A stretch of 16,587 nucleotides of DNA from Acanthaster planci (Eukaryota > Echinodermata > Asteroidea > Valvatida > Acanthasteridae), in contig NW_019091401.1 of NCBI RefSeq assembly GCF_001949145.1, positions 998,110 to 1,014,696 of the forward strand, read 5' to 3'. A program made the position numbers and the translations under genes. Below, one piece after another: positions 1 through 11,000 of this stretch. Below the pieces are notes generated by a model. It did no database searches. It was not told the origin of the DNA and saw nothing but the letters and a program-made list of their open reading frames with translations. Numbering within the stretch: the first letter of the stretch is position 1; every line of letters starts with the position of its first letter.

Positions 1-1965
1 CAAGAAATGAGAAGACAAGCAGAAACCATGCTGTGAATACATGATGTAAGAAGGGGGAGAATGAGTATACATGTACATGTATATGGCCATGTTCCATGCT
101 CTCATGAAGCAAGACTTCTACACAGACCTTCCTCAAACTGGGAAAATCTCATGGTGGCAACTTTCATTATCAGCATTCATTTTCCTGAAAATTCTCTTCT
201 GCCAATTTCCAGAAGTGTTGCTGCTTGTAGTAAATCTTGTTTTCACCTTGCAAAGTTTTTAATTGACAAGAAATCCTTGAACACAGGAGTGACAGATTCT
301 GAGATTGCACTTGGAAGGGGAGAAAAAACAACAACAGTACTTCAGACTTTGGGACCACTGTTCTCAAAAGCATCACCGTGGTTTTCATGTACAGTATACT
401 CATTCCCCGGCAATCCAATTTTTAGCTTTAAATATTCAAGGATGTTATTACTGCTTGGCAACGGAAAAGTTACTCATGATCCATGGCAAAGGATGCTGGG
501 TAAACAAGCATGGTTAAATGTTACATGTATGTTAAATGAAATGATTCCACAAGGGTGCACACAAGTGGGGCTTGTACAGCAGAAACAAAATGAGACAAAC
601 CAAACTGGAATTTGAGGATATACATGTAGAATTTCAAAGCAAGTCAGCCTCCATGATATATGTTATCAGCATTATTCTTTGACAAAAGTAAAGTTTTCAA
701 ATGCAATGTTTGAATTGTAAAGGGAACAGTATATTAAAAGAAACCATAAGCAAATTGCATTCACTATCAACATGTTTGAATTTCAATTAAGAATTTTTCT
801 ATTTGATACTGTCAGATGTGAATGGTACACAAGAAACACAAAAATGCTTTAGACAGAGTGCACGGCCCTTGCTTAATGAGTGTAGCCTAGATATAATAAT
901 AAAAAAAGTCAGCATTGCAGCAATCCCCAGCCCGTTGTGTCTCTGCTGCATCAAGAACTTCGTTTATTATTTACATGTATACGCTCGCTTTGTTACAGCA
1001 GATGAACTGAGCTATCACATCAACTGCTACACAAGGGATCAATCAACATCAATAAAGCATGGGAAAGAATTCAGAACCAGATCCGTGAGGGCTGCCCATG
1101 TTTCAGGAAAACAATAAATACGTACAAACTATGGAATACCTTGCAGTGAAGTTTTTGGGGCTTAACTTTACTTCATAATGCCAGAAGCAAGTTCAGTGTT
1201 GTTTGCATCAAAGAGCTACCGGTACATGCAATAACATCGATTCTGTTATAGTTACCATGGAAAGCCAGAAAACTGAAATTCTAAAAAGCCCCATGAAATT
1301 GAAACTGCATGTACATGTTTTTATTCATAAATGTAAAGGCTTTGGGGTGTGGCTTCCGTCATTTTATTCGTGTGAATAGTATCAGTTGCTGCAACATCTG
1401 GAATTACTAGAGAGTGCATCAATTCTTACAAGTTATAAAGTATTTTTTAAGATAGGGTTTTAGGGCTCCAAATTATGACCACGTTAACAGTCCCAATGTT
1501 GGTGAGTTTTGTTACTCAATCACAACCACGCATTATGTACATGTATTCACTTTGGGTCTTAATCAAGTGACGACTGATGTACTATGTACACACACTCTTA
1601 TACAAATTGTCTGTTTTAGGGTTAATTCTGCCACATTTTTGGCCGTTGTTTCTTTCCAGTCCCAAATGGTTCCGACCAGTATTATGTGTATCTGATCCAA
1701 AGAAATCAGCCCCATGTGTAGCAGTCAGGTGACAGACACCAGTTGATAGCACCTGCTGGGTACCAGCCATGTCAGTGTTGTAGTCAAGTACTTCCAAAAT
1801 GTTACACAAGTGCACAAGTTTGCCACAGAAGTACTTAAAAATCTTCACAAGTACATGTACATGTATATCACAAGTAGCCCCAAGAGAAGCCACAGTTTGA
1901 CCTAACGATATGAGATCTACCTGTAACCACAAAGCTACAGGTAAATTAAATTACTAGAGTACTAC
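1..1965. other. Intron 6 or downstream DNA, no supported gene
   Basis: This stretch follows the donor of coding exon 6. Open frames here, including a 184-codon one at 61-615 on the plus strand, show no domain, codon bias or splice context and several run through TACATGTA palindromes. TACATGTA occurs at about 68, 74, 521, 620, 971, 1536, 1852 and 1858. A short peptide remnant is listed separately near 980-1080. Confidence 0.5.
980..1080 (+). pseudogene. Possible decayed fragment with a YHxxCY motif
   Basis: The plus-strand frame reads ARFVTADELSYHINCYTRD. The pattern (acidic or aliphatic residues, then YHxxCY) resembles a Cys/His segment I have seen in many uncharacterised invertebrate proteins, some linked to transposons. 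The downstream neighbouring frame reads KAWERIQNQIREGCPCFRKT, which could be the continuation after a frameshift. There is no intact ORF around it. Both assignments rest on pattern memory, so this is tentative. Confidence 0.2.
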
Positions 1966-2008
1966 CTGCTCCTCATTCTTCATTTCAACGAGTTTGGTCG
2001 TCTGCTGG
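1966..2008 (-). CDS. Coding exon 6: short coiled-coil exon, last one visible
   Basis: The exon is 43 nt. Its first base completes Ser278 and it then encodes QQTTKLVEMKNEEQ (residues 279-292). The acceptor is gtctgcag|C and the donor is GAGCAG|GTAGTA. Two further AG dinucleotides lie just inside (ccag, ccagcag), but only the first AG keeps the phase with exon 5. It ends in phase 0. The following exon must lie between positions 1 and 1965 or beyond the window; none was convincing. Confidence 0.68.
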
Positions 2009-5000
2009 CTGCAGACATTTTGAATTCAAGTGTTTGTACAATACGCAAGTACTACATTCACATTTGTTTTATTTCCATACATGATGTGCAGATACTAATC
2101 TGCAGTGCAATGGGCATACATAATTGTTGTCTACATGTACTTTTTGGCATATCCGTTTTAAGATTCCCCGGTATGCTATTTTTAGTTTTTTATAGGTTAG
2201 TGTGCACGAACATTGCTACAGCCAGCAGGCTTAAAATCACTTTGAAGTGATCTAGTTAGCACACTGTACATGTAGTATAAAGACTGGCTTTTATTAAAGT
2301 CATCCCCTGCTCCACGTAATAATGCAAGTCCTTGTAATAGTACATATTTGTACATGTACCTGTGACAACTGGAATACTTGTGATTGGTACTCGACTACAA
2401 CACAGTCATAAATACTCTACCTGGCACTCATCTGTAACCTGAGCTGAGTCAGGTTCTTGTCAGAGTTCAACTCTTGGTCACTACACTGGATGCGGTACCT
2501 GGCAATCTGAGGGGGAAATTTTAATGTGCAAGGTGGGGAGACAGGGGACAAGACATTGTCAAAGATACACATTACACCAACAAGAGAAATTGACTCTGAA
2601 ATGACAGTGAATACAGTGGACTGATGGTCAAGGAAATGATTTTGGTCTCAACACAAATACAGCCAGGGTGTGTTTCACAAAGGCCAACTTTTTACATTTT
2701 TGTAGACAACTGACCACTGGATGGTCATAAAAATTGGCCAATGTTGGCAACACCTGCCTTGTTTCTATGCACAGAACACAGTCCTGGCAAGTCCAAATGG
2801 TTCGGAGTGCACATGTAAGAGTGACATGCAACGCTTTGAGAGTGTTTTTTTTAACATGTGCTCCAGTTCATGAGCTATGGTACTAAATACATTTTGGCCA
2901 TTGGCAAATGACCTCAAAATCTGTATTTTTGATTTCTCACAACCAAAAAAGTGAAGGGGGGAAGGAGAAGGGTGACCACATGTTCCATCCCCTTCTGCTC
3001 CAAAATGGGGGACATATGAATCTACTCCAATTCCCCCTTCCTTCCTTTGGATTTACTCCCCTGGGTTTTGTCCTGGTGTAGTTCACATTACAACTGAATA
3101 CCAATCTGTATCAAAAATTGCTAAAACCAAGGAAGTATTACACGGCAAGATTGTGTTGTATCAACTAGTTAACAAACTCCATCACACGGCAACCAGCTAA
3201 GTTGGTACTGCACACATTGAAACAATCTTACCTTCTGTTACTCCCAAGCAGAGCAGAGATGCAGAGATCAACATTATAGACACAACATCAGTGAAAACTG
3301 TACATATACTTTTCAGCTACCTAGGCCACCATAAGCAAGACGGGACTGTTAATTTTTAATGACGAGTTCTGCCCTTACACCAACGTACCCGCTGCTACAC
3401 CAGACTCGGACCGGCCAGCCAACCCCGGCAAGCTCGATGGTCGAGTGGTTAAGACATCAGCACTAGTAAGCAGGAGGTCGTGGGTTCGAGTCCCACCCGA
3501 CTAAGTTTGTGATGCTTTAAAATTTCTTGGGCAAGAACTGAGAATACATTGTTATTCAATAATACATGGATGTAAGGGCAAAACCCGTAAGTAAAAATTA
3601 GCATCTTCCCAACACAAGCACATCTTGAAATGGTGGGGCTGGTACGTACACATATAAATGCCTGAATGTATCCCTTCTATGGACTGGCTGATCACTGATT
3701 AAACGAAGGTGAATTGTTTCAGTGGAACTGGCCAGCTAACCCCAGTGGCAAGCTCAATGATTGAGTGGTAAAACATGTGCAATAGTGAGCAAGAAGTTGT
3801 GGGTTCGAGTCCCACCTGAGTAAGCTTGTGAATTTTTTTCGCAAGCTCTTGGACAACACCGAGTTTAAAGTGTTTATAAATATCAATAAAGGGCGAACCA
3901 TTCGCTATAAAAGAAAAAAAATCTCATAAAGAACAAATTCCATTCCACAGTTCAAAAAAGTTCCACATTAATGGCACTGTACAGTGTACATATACATGTA
4001 CAATGCAACTAATGAATGTTGAATATTTGAGCAACGGAATGAAGAATTTCATGTTATTGACAAGAATTGTCCACAAAATTGGCTTGGTCTTCAGGGGTAA
4101 GGAATTCATCTATGACTCCATGAAATGCCACACTACCACTGCACTCATACAAATTCATTATTTGTATGACATTCCTTGGGCATTTCTTTGTGCTCATTAT
4201 TTCCAAGCAAAGGCATTAAGGGCCAGTTACTTATTCAGCAGCTACATATGTCAGCTTCACTCGTGTAGCGTACCATATTCAGTAGGTCTGTGCAAACTTC
4301 CCAGGTCAACAGTCAATGGACAAAATTCAGGCCTCAACCTAATTAGCCAATTTGGTGTTTGAGCCTAACATGCACAAGAACAAAGTGTGTCATAGACAAT
4401 ATGAAATAATTGATATGAGTGCGTATCCAAAGCCCTGTGAATGTGGCCATGCCCACTCAAATGCACAGAACAGGTGCCTTTATTACAAATAAATTTGTCT
4501 CAATGAAATACCAATTTGCCTTGTGATTCAAAGAGACAGACAATGGGCCATAAGGATTTAAAGTAATTACCCCATAATTCAGGCAGAAACAAGTGAACTA
4601 GAAATTCATCCATTCCTAGAATCATAAGACTTTCCATGTATCCACCCTTTTGGCTTAGAACAAGATGCCTACGTGACAGTAACAAAATTGTAATTTTTGC
4701 AGGCTAAAGTTTGAGGGCACTTCAATCATTACGCCAATGCATAACCATTGCCTGTGGGAGCAAACTATTTTGTGAAACTGCTAAACACTGCCTGTACACA
4801 GAAAATACTTGCCAAGCATAATTGGGTTACCAGCCAGTATGTTATGCAATAACATGACTCACCACTGGTTCTCCATTGAATTCTACACTTAAATTTGTTA
4901 AACAGAAGTTTTTGCTCAACAGTTCCACCAAGCTGCCCATAATTATTTGCAAGAGACCAGGAACCTTTTGTGTCAGAAAAGTTCTGGAACCAAGGTTCTG

Positions 5001-8000
5001 CAGATACAAAGTGTGTTTAGCTGAAGGAAATTAGGAAGTAGGGTACCAGACAGCACTGTAGTAATTGAATGCACTCCTACTCACCAGGGTTCTGTTGTCT
5101 TCCTCTAATCTCTTGGTGCGTTCCTTGACATCATGCACGATGCTAGTGGATTCCAATTGGTAGGTGTCCACTTTGCCCTTGATGGCGCGGACTTCATCCA
5201 CTAACGTAGTTGTGGCCCTCTCCAGCTGCTCCCTCAGACGATTGGACTCGTCAAAGTCATTGCGAAGTTCAGCAATTCTGTCAGGTTCATGATCAGTAAA
5301 AAAAAGGACCACATTTAATTTCACACCAAATTTTTTGCAAAGAACCAAGTTTCAGGTTCTTGTACAGAAAAACTCATGAAAACCGATGGTAAGCATAATC
5401 TATTGCTATAAGAGGTGTGCACGAATGCTTTATTACCAAGCGAATACTTCCCAAACACCACTAGCCGATATTTGCAGTGGAGTTGGTTGACACAAACCAT
5501 TGCAAACTTTTAATAATGAGCACCCGTGTATTCATACAAGCGGAGGCAGGCAGAGTGTTCTAAGTCAACCAGACACTCCGAGTTCACAAGACAGTACATT
5601 CTCCCAATACTTATCCCCAGAAAGATCTACTTCTGGCCTGAGGGTAGGCATCAGTGTAGCAAGAAAGATTGATGAGAGTTGATGAACAGAAGAAATCTTT
5701 GAATGATCGTAGTGGAGACAAGAAGGGGACGTAGCAAAGTTTGGTTGAAAAAATGTGGACAAGGTACAACCATTTCAAGCTGGGTGTGACCACCATTTAA
5801 CAGACTCATGAAATGTTGATATAACCAGTTCCCTACACAAAGTTGAGTGAAAGAGTTTATCAACCTTTGAAATGGAAGGGAGCCGAGGTGGTTTATTCAT
5901 CCTTAATAATAAATCATGTCCTATTTGATTCAATTACACCTTGTATATGCATTGCTGAACATTTATTCTTGTATAACTAAGGTGAAATTCATGAGCACGT
6001 ACTATCCTCGTGTGACAGCTATGCTTTGTAAGGTGCATGCGCACTCACCCGAGAAAGCCAGGTAACTGTCTAGGATGCATGTGCATTTGACTGGCATGCA
6101 TATTATAGCACACGTGCCTGACAACCAGCAGATGATGATGGCGATGGTGAATGGACCAGTTAGAAGTTGGATTACAATCATGAATATGTGTGAGGTGTAA
6201 TGCTAGACACAATGAAACAGCAGGCACCTGCTGCCTGTAGTACGTCAACACAGGGGCCAATGGACTCACTTGGCGAGTTGCTGGTCGCGCCTGGCCACCA
6301 GTTCCTGCTGGCTCCCCAGCACTGCCTGCTCCACCTGCTTGGTATGGTTGACCAAGGCCCCTACCGCTGTCCGCTCATCCGACACCCGCTCCTCCGCCCG
6401 CTTCAGTCGTGCCCCCAGCTGGCCGATCAGGTCATTGCTGGCCCGGATGTTGTCAGCCAGCTGCTGGCGGGCCTGGCGCTCACCTTGGAGGGCTTCGTCT
6501 GAGCGCAGGTGTGACTGCTTCAACTCCCCTGGGGAGGAACACAACATCACATTTTGTTTAAACTCACATATTTCAGGGCCCAAGTCCAATGAGCTGTTTC
6601 CAACAATGCTATCAAAGCATATTTCACAGCTGAACAAAAGTGAGCAGAGAACCATTCACATGCAATGCACTTCACATGAAATTTTGACTGGTAACCTGTT
6701 TTGCTAAGCAAACATTTCACAGCGCTTAGCAAACTTCTGTTCCGAGCAGCTCTTGGAAATTGGCCCTTGATATTACATTCTGAAACCTGATTGGTCATGA
6801 AACAGTCACATGGCACATTAATCCCTTTTACACAAACAGAAACCAACTGTATAGAGCTGCAAAGCAGAGAAATTGGATAAGAATGTGAAAAATATTTGGG
6901 ATTCCCATTCATTGATTAACATTTTGCAAGTTTCATTTAAAGGCCCACATGGAAGATGCTCTGCCAAGTTTCAAGTCATTTTGGGTCCCTTTTGATCTTG
7001 ATATAAGAGCAGGTCTAAAGCTGCTGCTGTCTGAACATAGTCAGTGCCTGATCTCTCCCACTGAGGTTATATACACTGCTTCAGGCTAGTACCTCTTAAT
7101 CGGACGACTTCTTCCAGTAGCGCCCGGCAGGACTGCTCCGACATGTTCAGCCGTTCCTCTACCTGGCGTAACCTGTTCTCTGTATAGTCCCCGGCAAAGG
7201 CTGGCACAGCTGTAATGTTGGACAGCTGAGACCGCCGCCCGCCAATGGGGACAATCTGGTTGTAGTCATTGGGCTGGGGAGTCTGACTTGACTGGTTGCT
7301 GGGATTAATGGCGGGAAGAGGGGCTGGCCCAAACTTGTTGAACGGCCTGTGAGACACAAATAAATGAGAACACAAGTAGCAACATAAACAAGTAATCACA
7401 GGTCTTCATAAGTCTTCACAAATTACCAAAAACCTATCACAAATCAATCAAAAGTCATTATCAATACCATAAGCTACCAAAAGTCCATGAAAAGCTGTCA
7501 TAAGTCATCACACAAAGTGCATTGTACTGTACACTATTCATGTACATGTCAGTCATGATAAGTCAGCACTGTACTCCTATGTTCAAGTCAACCCCAAGTC
7601 ATCTTAAGTCATCATCACAAGTCCATCAAAAGTCAGAGCAAGTCATCATCAGCGCCATCTCAAGCAAACAACTTCACAAACAGACCACTTTTTGTCAAAT
7701 GCAAACACAGAGCTTCTCTGTCTGTTTTTTTTTAAACAACTGCTTCACAGTTGGGTTGAGCGACTTGTGCATGTGTAAGTTGTACTTGAGACTGTAGGCA
7801 ATAAGACAGTTGGCACTTTTGTACTAAGCTCTGAAATTTTGCTATTAAATTCCAGCTCGTAAGTATGGTTGTCATTCCTATCCTGAGTACATAATGAAGG
7901 TGTACACAGAGATCCGCCTTGGTCAGGTTGAGTAAACAGAAGGATGGACAAACTTGATGACAGCTTCGATGCTGTGATTTAGTTTTAATCCAAGATAACT

Positions 8001-11000
8001 GATCTTGAAAACCATCTGAAGAAGCTGCAGAAACTGACACCACTGATACAAAAGGCAGGGAAAATAACCTGCCGACCACCTTGAAAACCTGGAAAATTGG
8101 AAAGATTCAGTTGCCAAAATAACATCAAGAAAAGAACAAAGATTGTCTGAAACATATTTCTCAGATGTTTCATGGAAAATTTGGTATGCATGATATTAAG
8201 CTAGAGGGAGCCCATCTACCTGCAGATGGCATAAAGCGCCAAAACCCAATGGCATGGGGAGGAGGGTTAACACCTGTACCTACGGTTTCTCTGCAAAACA
8301 GGAGGGGGCCCTTGATGAAAGCTATGAATGACTTTTCAACATATCAATACACAGAATTTTACATAAAGATTGAACTTGCCTCCAAAATAATTTCTCATCT
8401 TCTGGTACCCGTACATTGCATGTACTGTACGTGTATATAAGCACAATGTACCTGTACATCCATGCATTTCATAGAAGGCAGCAATGCATTGCGCAGTGCT
8501 CTCAGGAAGGGAAACCTGTATCTAGGGCTATTATGTCTGGCTTCACATTGTCTACAGAATGACATGCCAGTAATACATTTGTAAATAACACAGGCAAGTA
8601 CTACAGCAGCCACCTCCAATAAACCTATGGACATTACGGTGGGCAATGAACATTTATGGTTAAGCAGGTAATCACTCCCATGGGATGACACTCCATTTCA
8701 ACTTCTGTGCTATTACTGATACATGTATCATGGAGCACCCTAAATTCACAGATACAAATATTCACGCATCCAGCTCGCTCATCGTGAAACTCTTGAATGA
8801 AATTATGCACTGTTTTCTCAGATTTTATCTGTTCAAATAAATATGGAAATCCAAATCGAACGCAGTGTCATTTGCCTTCAGAGCTCAATTATAACAAGCT
8901 AAAAAAGGGCTTTTTTCTGTTCATGCCAAGATGCAAATGCTGAATGTAGATTTGGTCATTTGGAGAAAACAGGGAAAATGAGGGTTTTCTCTGTTTTCTC
9001 TGAAGAGATTTGGATGCTTCCATATTTATTTGAACACTTGAACAGATAAAATCAGAGAAAATATGTTCTCCTTAGAGGTGCTCTTTGAGTCAGTGCATAA
9101 TTTCATTCAAAAGGTTTCACAACAAGTGAGTTGTTGGATGCACAAATATTTGTATGCATGTAATGCCAATGGCTATACATGTACATACACTGTTTGGGTT
9201 TGGCATGCACAAGGGTTTATCCACTACGAACACAGAGCAAGGGTTCCCCTTGTTTCTCTGAATGACACAACCTACATTCAGCATTCACATCTTCGCAAGA
9301 ACAGAAAAAAAGCCCTTTTTAGCTTGTTATTCATGTACATGTAGCTGAGTCCTGAAAACAAATGACACTGCATTCGATTTGGATGCTTCCATATTTATTT
9401 GAACAGATAAAATCAGAGAAAACATGTTTTCCCAAGAGGTGCTCTTTAATTTACTGTCGATGATCGATGGTCACTTCAACATTTCTCTTTTTGCAGCTAC
9501 ATGTGTGAATTAGAAGCTTTTCCAGGGAGAACTCAGGAAAAAAATGTCAGTAGAGCATGAAGTTTTACTTTACAGATTAACTATAAATGAATCAGTTGAT
9601 ATTGTCTAGAACATGGATAAAATGAGCACAGTTCACTCACTATTGGTTATGGACGTCCGATACAGGCACTAATGACAACTTCAATCAACTTTCGCCAACT
9701 ATTGAGGGCGTTGCCAAAAATATGGAGTCTGAAAAACCACTTTGCACCTTATTGAAATGAAGTCCAAAAAATTTAAATCTACATGTACACGTAAGAGAAC
9801 CAAAAAGAGAAAGTGATGGGAATTCAAGCTATGGTGAAAAAAGGTTTTTTCCTCAAATTGCATCATTAAACCAAAGTAACTAATGCAAAAAAAAAAAAGA
9901 TTCCTCATTCAAGAGATATTGATTGACAGATTTTTCAGAAGTAGGGCATGACCAATACCCGGTAAAATGACATTTGCAATGTACATGTACTTGCATGAAT
10001 TATGGCTACTTAAGTTTTACTACAGCCAATCTGACTCATTGGCAGACATTGTTCCTGTTGCTTTGGTGACATCCGATATTCTTCATAATGTTTTCCATGT
10101 AGGACTTTAGTCAAACATTCAATCATTGAGAATGAGGCCATAAAAATATATTTCGTTTAAGAACAAATTTTGGTCAAGTACTAAGTGCGCGAATCATGGT
10201 GACTCGTGGATATATAGTATGAAATTAGGCTTGTCTTTCCCATTGAAATATTTTGTCTCCTGCTCTTTAGGAAAGATGGACGATGTACACTACATGTAGA
10301 GGGGGAAATTTCAGCTAATAATAATCAGACTTCAGACCCGGATGAAAGAGCCACATTAATGTACGTGTATACGTGTAGACATGTGCCATACTAGTACATG
10401 CCAACCCTAAGCCAGTCAAGAGATGTAATCTTGATGTACATGTACATCCTACTCTTCGTGTGTGAGGTGTTACCCTATTGATGTCAATGACCTTGTTATC
10501 CAAATTCCAAATCAATAGCCGTGATCTAAAGCACATTTGTTGCCATGGTGCAGGCGACAACAATGCAATATTTAACCAAGGCTATACATGTTTCATCTCT
10601 CCATAACTAATGCTCTTGCCATGAGTAGATTAAATCACCTGATTACAGTTGGATGCAACAAAACCAGATCCCAACATTAGGCTAAAGATTAGGTACGGTA
10701 CATGTAGGTGTAGGTATGTGGGCATTTTTTTTTACTCAATATCATAGACACCTGTAAACATAACATATGGAAGAAGATTTGTGTCAATTCAGGTAATTCA
10801 GAGGTCAAATATATGATTTTACATTCAATCAAGTATTCAACCAACCATGCAGTTACAATGTAAAAATATGTATTAAATTCCCAACTATTCCTGATATCAG
10901 AGAAAAGGAAGTGACTTCTGAGAACAGCAACTCTACCAGAAAACCAAACAAACGGTACTTAATGTTATTTAAAGTTTTTTGACATAGAAATGTTTAGAAT

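Larger units (their letters stand above)
2507..5084 (-). other. Intron between coding exons 4 and 5
   Basis: The intron is 2578 bp, phase 0, GT-AG. It holds the two tRNA-derived elements at 3350-3600 and 3664-3905, a purine-rich run near 2952-2972 facing a pyrimidine-rich run near 3031-3048, and two TACATGTA sites (2351 lies just outside, in the next intron; 3993 lies inside). The region 4000-5084 shows nothing I can interpret. Confidence 0.7.

Noticed and set aside
247-297. Candidate next exon of the coiled-coil gene (good pyrimidine tract ending ctcag, donor GTGAAA)
   Set aside because: Phase would fit exon 6, but the peptide (NLSLLCSRISCQLKTLQ) is hydrophobic and Cys-rich, unlike the coiled coil before it.
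61-615. 184-codon plus-strand open frame
   Set aside because: Begins inside TACATGTACATGTA, shows no domain or codon bias, and sits in probable intron DNA.
1582-1932. 116-codon minus-strand frame next to exon 6
   Set aside because: Runs through a TACATGTACATGTA block, has no helical pattern and no acceptor matching the phase of exon 6.
3031-3048. Pyrimidine run opposite the purine run at 2952-2972 as a structural element
   Set aside because: The pairing is imperfect and low in complexity; chance is likely.
3431-3503. A functional tRNA gene
   Set aside because: T arm and D stem are intact but the acceptor and anticodon stems do not pair; a second diverged copy shows it is a repeat.
4003-4362. 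119-codon plus-strand frame
   Set aside because: No domain similarity recognised, no splice context, composition like surrounding intron.
6200-6707. Long plus-strand frames (100 and 145 codons) over coding exon 3
   Set aside because: They are antisense shadows of the GC-rich coiled-coil exon; the minus-strand frame has matching splice phases.
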